Assembly: GCF_004339095.1 (NCBI RefSeq)
Contig: NZ_SMGQ01000011.1
Coordinates: 45,566 to 109,565, forward strand
Reading direction: 5' to 3'
DNA from: Natranaerovirga hydrolytica
GTDB taxonomy: Bacteria; Bacillota; Clostridia; Lachnospirales; DSM-24629
DNA length: 64,000 bases
Shown here: in pieces, positions 25,504-33,233 of the stretch
Position numbering within the stretch: position 1 is the stretch's first letter
How the letters are laid out: the number at the start of each line of letters is the position of its first letter
Program-made: the position numbers and the translations under genes
The notes under the pieces: generated by a model
Told to the model about the DNA's origin: nothing
Database searches by the model: none
What the model saw: the letters and a program-made list of their open reading frames with translations, nothing else

Positions 25504-25531
25504 ACTAAACTTTTGTTTAGTTATACTAAAC
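25504..25531. promoter_or_regulatory. Three-half-site operator of the XRE-cupin regulator gene
   Basis: ACTAAAC (25504-25510), a 4-base gap, GTTTAGT (25515-25521), a 3-base gap, ACTAAAC (25525-25531). All three half-sites are exact. The array lies directly downstream of the -10 element of the minus-strand promoter, an ideal place for repression. Confidence 0.7.
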
Positions 25532-25534
25532 ATT

Positions 25535-25562
25535 ATTATACAGATAAAAGGGACTATGTCAA
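25535..25562 (-). promoter_or_regulatory. Promoter of the XRE-cupin regulator gene
   Basis: Minus-strand TTGACA (25562-25557), a 16-base spacer and TATAAT (25540-25535). Confidence 0.72.
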
Positions 25563-25610
25563 CACTATGAGCGCATTTATAAAATCTAAAGGAAGATTGA
25601 TTTTTTAAAG

Positions 25611-25639
25611 TTGAATAAAGATAATAAATAAATTATAAT
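25611..25639 (+). promoter_or_regulatory. Promoter of the MBOAT/SGNH pair
   Basis: TTGAAT (25611-25616), a 17-base spacer and TATAAT (25634-25639), about 50 bases ahead of the MBOAT gene. Confidence 0.6.
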
Positions 25640-25688
25640 AGATTAGAAAATTAAAATACCGATAGATTGATTTTTATGAGGTGGAGCA

Positions 25689-27161
25689 ATGCTATTTAAT
25701 TCTTTTGAATTTATTTTGTTTTTCTTGATTGTTATTAGTATATATTTTATATTACCCTATCGTTTAAGATGGGTTTTATTATTGGCATCCAGTTATTATT
25801 TTTATATGGCTTGGAAACCAGAGTATGTTTTATTAATTATTTTTTCAACCATTGTTGATTATTTAGTGTCTCGTAGAATGGGACAAGTAAAAGAAAAAAA
25901 GAAAAGAAAAAAGTATCTTTTTATTAGTTTGTTAACCAATTTAGGCTTACTGATTTTTTTCAAATACGCTTTTTTTATAAGTGAATCTTTAAATGGTGTT
26001 TTTTCCACATTTAATATAACGTATCCTTTACCAACTAACTTTAGTATCATCTTGCCAATGGGAATATCTTTTTATACTTTTCAAACCTTAAGTTATACCA
26101 TTGATGTGTATAGAGGGAAAATAAAACCTGAAAAGCATTTTGGCGTATTTGCGTTGTATGTTTCATTCTTTCCACAATTGGTTGCAGGACCAATTGAGCG
26201 TTCAGATCGATTAATACCTCAATTTTATAAAAAACATAAATTTGACCTTAAAAGAATTGGTGATGGCTTAAAATTAATGTTGGTAGGCTTTTTTAAAAAA
26301 CTGGTCATTGCAGATAGGGTCGCTATGGTTGTCAACCATATTTACAATCAACCCAGCGAGTTTGAAGGCCTTTATCTTGTCATTGCAACACTTTTGTTTG
26401 GTTTTCAAATATTATGTGACTTTAGTGGTTATTCAGATATAGCAATTGGAACAGCAAAAGTACTGGGTATCGATTTAATGACTAATTTTAAAAGTCCTTA
26501 CTTTGCAACATCTATTAAAGATTTTTGGAAAAGATGGCATATTTCTTTATCCACTTGGTTTAAAGATTATGTGTATATCCCTTTAGGTGGAAATCGAGTT
26601 AAACTACCAAGAATGTATTTTAATCTATTCGTTACCTTTTTAATTAGCGGTTTGTGGCATGGTGCCAATTGGAATTTTGTTATATGGGGTGGCTTACATG
26701 GGTGTTACCAAATCATAGGCAACATAACCAAACCGATAAAGGATAAAATCATTAACTTGTTAAAACTGAATAGGTTGCCATTCATATTACCTTTTATTCA
26801 AAGGGTCGTTACATTTGCCTTAGTCACCTTTGCTTGGATATTTTTTAGAGCCAATACATTTGAAGATGCCCGTTATATTATAAGCCATTTGTTAGTAGAC
26901 ATTGAACTTTGGTTAAACAGTGGTTATGTCTATGATGTAGGGATTGATTTAGGCGTTACTTTGACAGAAGTCGTTATGATTATCCTTTCTATTATGGTAT
27001 TGTTAATGATAGAGTGGTTTGGAAGAAAAGAATCTATCCATTTGCGTTTATTAAGAACACATTTTATCATCAGATGGGCTTTTTATTATCTATTAATTAT
27101 AATGGTATTTACGATGGGAGTTTTTTACGATGGGAGCGAATTCATTTATTTCCAATTTTAA
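25689..27161 (+). CDS. MBOAT-family O-acyltransferase (AlgI/DltB-like)
   Basis: 490 residues with about ten transmembrane helices. The family core is visible: FWKRWHISLSTWFKDYVYIP, then FLISGLWHGANWNFVIWGGLHG with the catalytic His in LWHGAN. These proteins move acyl groups, usually acetyl, across the membrane to extracellular polysaccharides. The next gene overlaps by 32 bases and encodes a membrane-anchored SGNH protein, the usual partner that carries out the final transfer on the cell surface. No polysaccharide biosynthesis genes are adjacent, so the acceptor is unknown. Confidence 0.92.
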   Translation: MLFNSFEFILFFLIVISIYFILPYRLRWVLLLASSYYFYMAWKPEYVLLIIFSTIVDYLVSRRMGQVKEKKKRKKYLFISLLTNLGLLIFFKYAFFISESLNGVFSTFNITYPLPTNFSIILPMGISFYTFQTLSYTIDVYRGKIKPEKHFGVFALYVSFFPQLVAGPIERSDRLIPQFYKKHKFDLKRIGDGLKLMLVGFFKKLVIADRVAMVVNHIYNQPSEFEGLYLVIATLLFGFQILCDFSGYSDIAIGTAKVLGIDLMTNFKSPYFATSIKDFWKRWHISLSTWFKDYVYIPLGGNRVKLPRMYFNLFVTFLISGLWHGANWNFVIWGGLHGCYQIIGNITKPIKDKIINLLKLNRLPFILPFIQRVVTFALVTFAWIFFRANTFEDARYIISHLLVDIELWLNSGYVYDVGIDLGVTLTEVVMIILSIMVLLMIEWFGRKESIHLRLLRTHFIIRWAFYYLLIIMVFTMGVFYDGSEFIYFQF

Positions 27162-28185
27162 AATATTTTTAAAAGGCATTATTTTTCTAGCAGGTGCTGT
27201 TGTATTGCTTTATTATGTAGGTGAGCATTATGAAGAGGTTGCCAATAGAAATGAAGGGGTGCCCTTTGCTGTTAGAAGATTTAATGAGTTTTATGAGCAA
27301 GAAAGAAATTCAATAGATATGGTTTTTATCGGGTCATCCCATTCATATTGTACCTTTGATCCTGAAATATTTGATTCGGCACTTGAAACCAGTTCTTTTC
27401 AAATGGGGACACCTCTACAATACCCTGCAACAAGTTATTATGTCTTAAAAGAAGTGCTGAATTATCAAGAACCCAGTATCGTGGTATTTGAAATTTATTG
27501 GGATATGATTGATGAGTCTTTTAATTTATTACAAGCGGATTGGTTTTTAGAAGCCTTACAGTCAGAAACTTTAGAAGAAGAATATATAAATGAGGTATTT
27601 CCTATAGAAGAGAGAATTAAGTACCATACCAATATTATTCGCTATCAAGGAGATGTCATTTCATATTATGATAGAGAGTTAAAAGAGTTAGCCCAAGACT
27701 ATAGAAGAAAAGTTCCTGAAGAAGAAACAAGAAGAGAGGGGACAGAATACTATCGTTCAAAAGGCTATGCGTATGCGGATTATGTCATTCCAGAAGAGCA
27801 AATGGGTCGAGACAATCAATTTTATGGATTTGATGGGAAAGATTGGGACATTCATGAGGTTCAATTAGACTATATTGAGAAGTTTATTGACTTGGCAAGA
27901 GCCAACAATATTGAGCTGATTTTTGTTACAGCACCAGTGGCAAATGTGTCTATGGAGATGATAGTTAATTACGATGTGATTTATGAAAGCATTAAAAGGT
28001 TGTCAGAAGAACACAATGTGCCTTATATTGATTATAATATTGTTAATATGGAGGAAGGCTTATTAGAAAATAAGCATTTTAGAGATGATGCCCATTTGAA
28101 CCATAGTGGCGTTGAGATTGTAGACGCTCATTTTATTAATTGGATGTTGGAGAATGAATTGCTTGAAAGTGTTTTAGACAGGTGA
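27130..28185 (+). CDS. Membrane-anchored SGNH-like acyltransferase partner (AlgX/AlgJ-like)
   Basis: 351 residues. An N-terminal membrane anchor (FLKGIIFLAGAVVLLYYVG, about residues 13-31) precedes an extracellular SGNH/GDSL-like domain. The nucleophile block is VFIGSSHSYCTFDP and the catalytic Asp/His block near the end is DDAHLNHSG. This is the expected companion of the overlapping MBOAT gene, completing O-acetylation of a surface polymer. The family assignment rests on those two blocks and context; the middle region has little recognisable similarity. Confidence 0.75.
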   Translation: MGANSFISNFKIFLKGIIFLAGAVVLLYYVGEHYEEVANRNEGVPFAVRRFNEFYEQERNSIDMVFIGSSHSYCTFDPEIFDSALETSSFQMGTPLQYPATSYYVLKEVLNYQEPSIVVFEIYWDMIDESFNLLQADWFLEALQSETLEEEYINEVFPIEERIKYHTNIIRYQGDVISYYDRELKELAQDYRRKVPEEETRREGTEYYRSKGYAYADYVIPEEQMGRDNQFYGFDGKDWDIHEVQLDYIEKFIDLARANNIELIFVTAPVANVSMEMIVNYDVIYESIKRLSEEHNVPYIDYNIVNMEEGLLENKHFRDDAHLNHSGVEIVDAHFINWMLENELLESVLDR

Positions 28186-28303
28186 ATCAGATGAATACCA
28201 ATTTATATGTATGTGGAGGCTTTTGAGAAAAAGCAGCAATATGTATTTTTATAAGGGGTATAAAAATACCCCTTCAAACTGTAGACAAACTCATAGGAAC
28301 AAA

Positions 28304-28410
28304 GATTTTTATTATATATAAGTTGTAATAGCGTAGCCAAGGATGGCGTAGCGAAACCCTTGCAACCAAGGATGGTTGAGGGTTTCTGAAACTTATATAT
28401 AATAAAAATC
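28304..28410. repeat. Intergenic element with perfect 21-bp terminal inverted repeats
   Basis: The arms 28304-28324 and 28390-28410 are exact inverted copies of 21 bases, enclosing 65 bases. The interior holds the direct repeat CCAAGGATGG (twice), GCGTAGC (twice) and a nested hairpin (AAACCCT with AGGGTTT, and CAACCA with TGGTTG). Outside the arms, ATAAAAATACCCCTT occurs on both sides (near 28259-28273 and 28470-28484). The whole 28186-28498 gap otherwise holds no gene. It could be a MITE-like element or a structured RNA. Confidence 0.7.
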
Positions 28411-28498
28411 CCTTCACCACCTAGAGTATATCAAAAGAGTATCGACTTTGCCGATACTCTCAAGGCGTATAAAAATACCCCTTATCTTTAAAATCAAT

Positions 28499-29596
28499 CT
28501 AACCATATATTTTTTTTATATATTGCATTTGTGAGGTCATATTTTTAAATAATAAATCCACTAATGTTAATGCAACCATTGCTTCAACAACGATAACGGC
28601 TCTTGGGACAATAATAGGGTCATGTCTTCCTTCTACATTAATTTCTAAGTTTTCACCAGAGTGAGTGGTTGTTTGTTGGCCTTTGGCAATAGAAGGTGTT
28701 GGTTTAATAGTAGCTCTTAAAAATAGGTCACTTCCATCTGTAATCCCACCAACCATTCCCCCGGCGTTATTACTTTCTTTTATAACTTGATCTGCTTTTG
28801 TCTGATAAAAATCATTATGTTCATAGCCTGTCATTTTACAAGCCTGGGTACCACTACCAATTTCAACAGCTTTTACAGAACCAATGGACATCAGTCCTTG
28901 GGCAAGAAGGGCATCACATTTGTCAAAAACAGGTTCACCTAAACCAATAGGTGTATTTTTAACAACACATTCAATGGTTCCACCACAAGAATCTTTTTCT
29001 TTCATCACTTTTTTTAAATAATTGGCTGCTTCATTGGCAGCATTTGAATCAGGCATATAAAAAGGGTTGTTAAAGATTTCGTCTTTATTAAAAACAGCTT
29101 TGTTAATGGAGATATCACCAATAGAAGCAGTATAGGTGGTGAATTCTACGCCAATAGTAGAGAGTATTTTTTTGGCAATGGCTCCTGCAGCAACTCTGCC
29201 AATGGTTTCCCGTCCAGAAGAACGTCCCCCACCTCTATAATCTCTAAAACCATATTTATGATCATATACCATATCCGCATGACCTGGACGAAACACCTCT
29301 TTTATATTGGAGTAATCTTTCGAACGTTGGTTGTTATTATAAACTAATAAAGAGATAGGTGTTCCAGTGGTTTTTCCTTCAAAAACACCTGATAAGATTT
29401 CTACTAGATCTCCTTCTTTTCTTGGGGTCGTATAGGAAGATTGCCCCGGCTTTCTTTTATTTAAATCCATTTGAATATCTTCTTCAGTCAGCTCAAGGCC
29501 AGCAGGACATCCATCAATCACAACGCCTAAAGCCTTACCATGAGACTCTCCCCAAGTAGATATTTTAAATAAATCTCCGAAATTTGAACCAGACAT
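28499..29596 (-). CDS. aroC: Chorismate synthase
   Basis: 365 residues. It converts EPSP to chorismate with reduced FMN, the last step of the shikimate pathway. Family signatures present are GESHGKALGVVIDG, FRPGHADMVYDHKYG and the Arg-rich FRDYRGGGRSSGRET, with GRHDPIIVPRAVIV near the end. ATG 29596 follows GGAAGGTGG by 7 bases; the in-frame ATG at 29614 lies upstream of that site. It stands alone, divergent from tgt; no other shikimate genes are in the window. Confidence 0.95.
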   Translation of the reverse strand: MSGSNFGDLFKISTWGESHGKALGVVIDGCPAGLELTEEDIQMDLNKRKPGQSSYTTPRKEGDLVEILSGVFEGKTTGTPISLLVYNNNQRSKDYSNIKEVFRPGHADMVYDHKYGFRDYRGGGRSSGRETIGRVAAGAIAKKILSTIGVEFTTYTASIGDISINKAVFNKDEIFNNPFYMPDSNAANEAANYLKKVMKEKDSCGGTIECVVKNTPIGLGEPVFDKCDALLAQGLMSIGSVKAVEIGSGTQACKMTGYEHNDFYQTKADQVIKESNNAGGMVGGITDGSDLFLRATIKPTPSIAKGQQTTTHSGENLEINVEGRHDPIIVPRAVIVVEAMVALTLVDLLFKNMTSQMQYIKKIYG

Positions 29597-29714
29597 AGTT
29601 GTACCACCTTCCAAAATTTATAAATGCATATAAAACATTCTAATCATATTTGTTTAAACAATGATTTTATTATATATAATATAGAAAAGAATGGCAAGTT
29701 ATAAGAACTAAGTC

Positions 29715-29743
29715 TTGAAAAAAAGGAAAAATAAGGGTATACT
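29715..29743 (+). promoter_or_regulatory. Promoter of tgt
   Basis: TTGAAA (29715-29720), a 17-base spacer and TATACT (29738-29743), 28 bases before the tgt ATG. Confidence 0.6.
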
Positions 29744-29771
29744 TTCATTAGTGTAAAGGAATGGTGATTAA

Positions 29772-30902
29772 ATGTATAAGTTACTTAATATAGATGGAAA
29801 AGCCAAAAGAGGTGAGTTTCATACAACACATGGTGTTATTCAAACCCCTGTTTTTATGAATGTTGGAACAGCTGCAGCTATTAAAGGGGCTGTTTCTACA
29901 AAAGATTTAGAAGATGTAAAGTGTCAAGTGGAGTTATCCAATACCTATCATCTTCATTTAAGACCAGGAGATGAAGTGATAAAAAAATTAGGCGGTTTGC
30001 ATCAATTTATGGTATGGGACAAGCCTATTTTAACAGACTCTGGAGGATTTCAAGTTTTTTCATTAACCAGTTTAAGAAAGATTAAAGAAGAAGGGGTCTA
30101 TTTTTCTTCTCACATAGATGGTAAAAAGATTTTTATGGGGCCTGAAGAAAGTATGCAAATACAATCTAACTTAGGTTCAACCATTGCAATGGCATTTGAT
30201 GAGTGTCCCCCATATCCTGCAACGAGGGAATATATGAAATCATCAGTTGATAGAACCACTAGATGGTTAGAACGATGCAAAGTAGAGTTAAATCGATTAA
30301 ATAAATTAGAAGATACCATTAATCCAAATCAATTATTGTTTGGCATTAACCAAGGCGGTACTTACGAAGATATGCGAATAGAACATGCAAAAGTTATATC
30401 AGAGTTGGATTTACCAGGTTATGCCATTGGTGGTTTAGCAGTAGGAGAAAGTCATAGTGAAATGTACCGTATACTAGAAGCAGTTGTCCCTCATTTGCCA
30501 CAAGAAAAACCGACTTACTTAATGGGGGTTGGCACACCAGAGAATATTTTAGAAGCAGTGGATAGAGGTGTAGACTTTTTTGATTGTGTGTACCCAACAA
30601 GAAATGGCAGACATGGACATGTTTATATCAATCAAGGCAAGTTGAATTTATTTAATGCAAAGTTTCAATTAGATGATAGACCAATAGAAGAAGGTTGTCA
30701 GTGTCCCGCTTGTCAATCCTATAGTAGGGCATATATCAGGCATTTGTTAAAAGCAAAAGAAATGTTAGGTATGCGTTTATGTGTGCTTCATAATTTGTAT
30801 TTTTATAATACAATGATGGAAGAAATTAGAGAAGCCATTGCAAATAATAGGTACCAAGAATATAAGCAGGCAAAAATTGATGGATTTAATGTGAAAGTCT
30901 AA
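29772..30902 (+). CDS. tgt: Queuine tRNA-ribosyltransferase (tRNA-guanine transglycosylase)
   Basis: 376 residues. It replaces G34 in GUN-anticodon tRNAs with a queuosine precursor. Catalytic and substrate motifs are DSGGFQVFSL, FDECPPYPATREY and DFFDCVYPTRNGRHG. The Zn site is CQCPACQ with a downstream His (LHNLYFY). The last codons and TAA (30900-30902) lie inside the left arm of an intergenic repeat hairpin, so the C-terminal Val-Lys-Val comes from repeat sequence. yajC follows after the repeats, a common clostridial order. Confidence 0.96.
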   Translation: MYKLLNIDGKAKRGEFHTTHGVIQTPVFMNVGTAAAIKGAVSTKDLEDVKCQVELSNTYHLHLRPGDEVIKKLGGLHQFMVWDKPILTDSGGFQVFSLTSLRKIKEEGVYFSSHIDGKKIFMGPEESMQIQSNLGSTIAMAFDECPPYPATREYMKSSVDRTTRWLERCKVELNRLNKLEDTINPNQLLFGINQGGTYEDMRIEHAKVISELDLPGYAIGGLAVGESHSEMYRILEAVVPHLPQEKPTYLMGVGTPENILEAVDRGVDFFDCVYPTRNGRHGHVYINQGKLNLFNAKFQLDDRPIEEGCQCPACQSYSRAYIRHLLKAKEMLGMRLCVLHNLYFYNTMMEEIREAIANNRYQEYKQAKIDGFNVKV

Positions 30903-30989
30903 TCTACAAACTTGCTTGCAAGGATTTGGAGATTAGACTTTCATTGAAGACTTGTTCCTGAAGCCTAGCGAAAGGTATGTTTATAAGTT
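30892..30989 (+). repeat. Structured intergenic repeat, copy A1
   Basis: About 98 bp. A perfect 14-bp inverted repeat (30892-30905 with 30930-30943) encloses ACAAACTTGCTTGCAAGG and is followed by a second imperfect hairpin with CCTAGCGAAAGG in its loop. The left arm contains the last codons of tgt. It is in tandem with copy A2, 102 bases later. Confidence 0.75.
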
Positions 30990-30993
30990 AAAA

Positions 30994-31092
30994 TGAAAAT
31001 GTAAAAAGCAAACTTGCTTGCAAGGATTTGGAGATTAGACTTTCATTGAAAACTTGTGCCTTAAGTCTGGCGAAAGGTATGTTTACAAGTTA
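30994..31092 (+). repeat. Structured intergenic repeat, copy A2
   Basis: Nearly identical to copy A1 from CAAACTTGCTTGCAAGG onward. Its second hairpin is complete (AACTTGT with ACAAGTT), but the left arm of the first hairpin has decayed. Confidence 0.75.
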
Positions 31093-31166
31093 AGAGGAAT
31101 AAGTAACCTTATGTGGTGCTTAGATAATGAAATCAAATTTTATATATAATAAAAGGAGGATGAAAA

Positions 31167-31517
31167 ATGTCAAATTTATTATTTTTTTTAGGAGGAACAG
31201 CTAACCCAGCTGGAAATCAAGGTGTTCTGGGGATATTTATATGGGTTGGATTTATGGTATTGTTATGGTTTGTGATGATACGTCCGCAAAAAAAGCGTCA
31301 AAAAGCTGTTAGTGAAATGCAAAGCAGTATCAAAGTAGGCGATTCTATTTTAACGACAGGTGGATTATTTGGTAAAGTAGTAGACGAAGTTAATAATCTA
31401 TTAATCGTTGAATTTGGTATTAATAAAGGTGTTAAGATACCGATTTTAAAAGAGTCTGTTGCAGCTATTAGAGAGCCAGAATTAACTCTTGAAAAAGAAG
31501 TAGAAAATAGAGATTAA
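31167..31517 (+). CDS. yajC: Preprotein translocase subunit YajC
   Basis: 116 residues. A single N-terminal transmembrane helix (GIFIWVGFMVLLWFVMIRP) is followed by the signature RPQKKRQKA and a small soluble domain (VGDSILTTGGLFGKVV). YajC associates with SecDF and YidC in the Sec translocon. secDF lies 3.2 kb downstream on the same strand. A strong AAAGGAGGA site precedes the ATG, and a bidirectional hairpin follows. Confidence 0.94.
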   Translation: MSNLLFFLGGTANPAGNQGVLGIFIWVGFMVLLWFVMIRPQKKRQKAVSEMQSSIKVGDSILTTGGLFGKVVDEVNNLLIVEFGINKGVKIPILKESVAAIREPELTLEKEVENRD

Positions 31518-31519
31518 TG

Positions 31520-31556
31520 AAAAGCCCTACAAATTTATTTTGTTTGTGGGGCTTTT
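31520..31556. terminator. Bidirectional terminator after yajC
   Basis: A 14-bp stem with one G-U pair (31520-31533 with 31543-31556) between convergent genes, with A- and T-runs inside the ends of the stem. Confidence 0.8.
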
Positions 31557-31581
31557 GTCTTGAAAAATGATTTAAAAACAA

Positions 31582-32418
31582 TCAATCACGTGCATGCTTT
31601 AAAGCCACAAGTACTTCATCAGAGACTTTAAGATTACCTTTTCCACTGCCTAAATCAATATGGGGTTTATTGCTGCCATGAAAATCAGAACCGCCAGTGA
31701 TTAACAACCCATATTTTCTAGCTAATCGCCTTAACTTACTTTGTTCTTCAAGGGTATGAAGAGAGTAAATGGCTTCAATGCCTTTTAAGCCCATAGGGAT
31801 TAGGTGTTCAATCAGCTGAATCAATTCTTTTTCAGACAAGCCATATAACAAAGGATGAGCCAGTACAGCTATTCCGTTAGCTTGCTCAGTTAATTTAATG
31901 GCGTCTTCAGGTGTTACTTTGCTGCGAGGCACAAAAGCGGGACAACCATCACCTATATATTTGGTGAAGGCATCTTTAATTTCTTTAATATAGCCTTTGT
32001 TTTTTAGAACTTTGGCAAAATGAGCTCTCGTGATGACGCCATCAGGAGACTGTTCTAATAAGTCCTTTTTACCAATATCAACGCCTAAATCGTTCAGTTT
32101 TTTTATAATAATATCATTTCTATTATTTCTTGAAGCAACAAATTCACTTAATTTTTCTTGAAAATCCGTATTGTTTTCATCAATAAATAATCCTAAAATA
32201 TGTATATCTTTATGATTATATTGAGTGGAGAATTCAATACCACTAATGACCTCAATATTGTGTTCTTCACCAGCTTTTTTAGCAGAAGATATGCCTGAAA
32301 TCGTATCATGGTCTGTTAAAGCAATAGCAGATAATTTTTTTTCTTTTGCATAAGCTATAATTTCTTCTGGACTCATTGTTCCATCAGATGCATTGGAATG
32401 AACATGTAAGTCAATCAT
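31582..32418 (-). CDS. PHP-domain metal-dependent phosphoesterase
   Basis: 278 residues. PHP-domain metal ligands are visible: DLHVHSNASDGTMSPEE, then ALTDHDTISG, VISGIEFS and near the end GGSDFHGSNKP. Relatives include the 3',5'-nucleotide bisphosphate phosphatase and 5'-3' exonuclease YciV/RNase AM type enzymes. The activity here is likely on nucleotides or short RNAs but is not determined. It is convergent with yajC and divergent from the small membrane-protein gene. Confidence 0.88.
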   Translation of the reverse strand: MIDLHVHSNASDGTMSPEEIIAYAKEKKLSAIALTDHDTISGISSAKKAGEEHNIEVISGIEFSTQYNHKDIHILGLFIDENNTDFQEKLSEFVASRNNRNDIIIKKLNDLGVDIGKKDLLEQSPDGVITRAHFAKVLKNKGYIKEIKDAFTKYIGDGCPAFVPRSKVTPEDAIKLTEQANGIAVLAHPLLYGLSEKELIQLIEHLIPMGLKGIEAIYSLHTLEEQSKLRRLARKYGLLITGGSDFHGSNKPHIDLGSGKGNLKVSDEVLVALKHARD

Positions 32419-32533
32419 AATGATAATTCCTTTCTAAAATATATAATATACTATGACAATAAATCAAAGACCTTATTCATAAATTCAAAAAATCTCTCGT
32501 ATAATATTATATAATGAAGTTGGAGGGGAAGCA

Positions 32534-32920
32534 ATGCGAAAAACAAGAAGTAGGACGAATATTGTAGAAAAGTCTAAGCCAGTATGTGTCATTAAAGGGA
32601 TTTTATGGGGATACATATTTACAACAGTCATGGTTGTTTTGTTAACTTTTTTATTATACAGATTTGACTTAGCAGATAATCAAATATACATAGGTATTAT
32701 AGCAACGTATATTTTAGCAACCATTATAAGTGGATTAGTTACAGGAAAAGGTATACGAGAAAATTCTTGGATTTGGGGAAGTGCAGCAGGATTTATTTAT
32801 TTTCTATTACTCATTATTGGCTCTGTAATTGTTAATCAAGAATTAAGTTCAATTCGTGAGATATTTACAATGTTGGCACTATGTATTGGTGGAGGTACCT
32901 TAGGTGGTATGTTTAGTTAA
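32534..32920 (+). CDS. TIGR04086-family four-helix membrane protein
   Basis: 128 residues with four hydrophobic helices and a basic N-terminus (MRKTRSRTNIVEKSKP). Gly-rich helix ends (SGLVTGKGIRENSWIWG, GGGTLGGMF) match the TIGR04086 family, which in Clostridia is usually encoded next to SCIFF and yajC, as here. Function is unknown. A TTGGAGG site precedes the ATG. Confidence 0.75.
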   Translation: MRKTRSRTNIVEKSKPVCVIKGILWGYIFTTVMVVLLTFLLYRFDLADNQIYIGIIATYILATIISGLVTGKGIRENSWIWGSAAGFIYFLLLIIGSVIVNQELSSIREIFTMLALCIGGGTLGGMFS

Positions 32921-32943
32921 TAATAGGCGTATAAATTTTTACT

Positions 32944-32971
32944 TTGAAAAAATACAATAATATGGTATAAT
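32944..32971 (+). promoter_or_regulatory. Promoter of the SCIFF operon
   Basis: TTGAAA (32944-32949), a 16-base spacer and an extended -10 (TGG before TATAAT 32966-32971). Confidence 0.6.
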
Positions 32972-33006
32972 AATCCACGTTAAAGGCATAAAAGGAGGAT
33001 ACCAAG

Positions 33007-33153
33007 ATGAAACATATTAACACATTAAATACATCAACATTAAGTGATAGCTTAAAAAAAGGTGGCTGTGGCGAATGTCAAACGTCTTGTCAATCAGCTT
33101 GTAAAACATCTTGTACCGTGGGTAATCAAAGTTGTGAGAATATTAATCGCTAA
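33007..33153 (+). CDS. scfA: SCIFF ranthipeptide precursor (six Cys in forty-five)
   Basis: A 48-residue peptide, MKHINTLNTSTLSDSLKKGG followed by a Cys-rich core. Its six Cys residues are at 21, 24, 28, 32, 36 and 43. This is the conserved clostridial SCIFF precursor; its maturase forms thioether crosslinks from Cys to neighbouring residues, giving a ranthipeptide. AAAGGAGG precedes the ATG. The maturase gene starts 80 bases downstream. No dedicated export or protease gene is adjacent. The biological role in Clostridia is thought to involve signalling, but this is not settled. Confidence 0.95.
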   Translation: MKHINTLNTSTLSDSLKKGGCGECQTSCQSACKTSCTVGNQSCENINR

Positions 33154-33233
33154 TGTATAAGCAGTGACTAAGGTCGCTGCTTATTAAATGTACTTTTAAA
33201 AGCGTTTATGTATATTTCGAAAGGAGTATTAGA

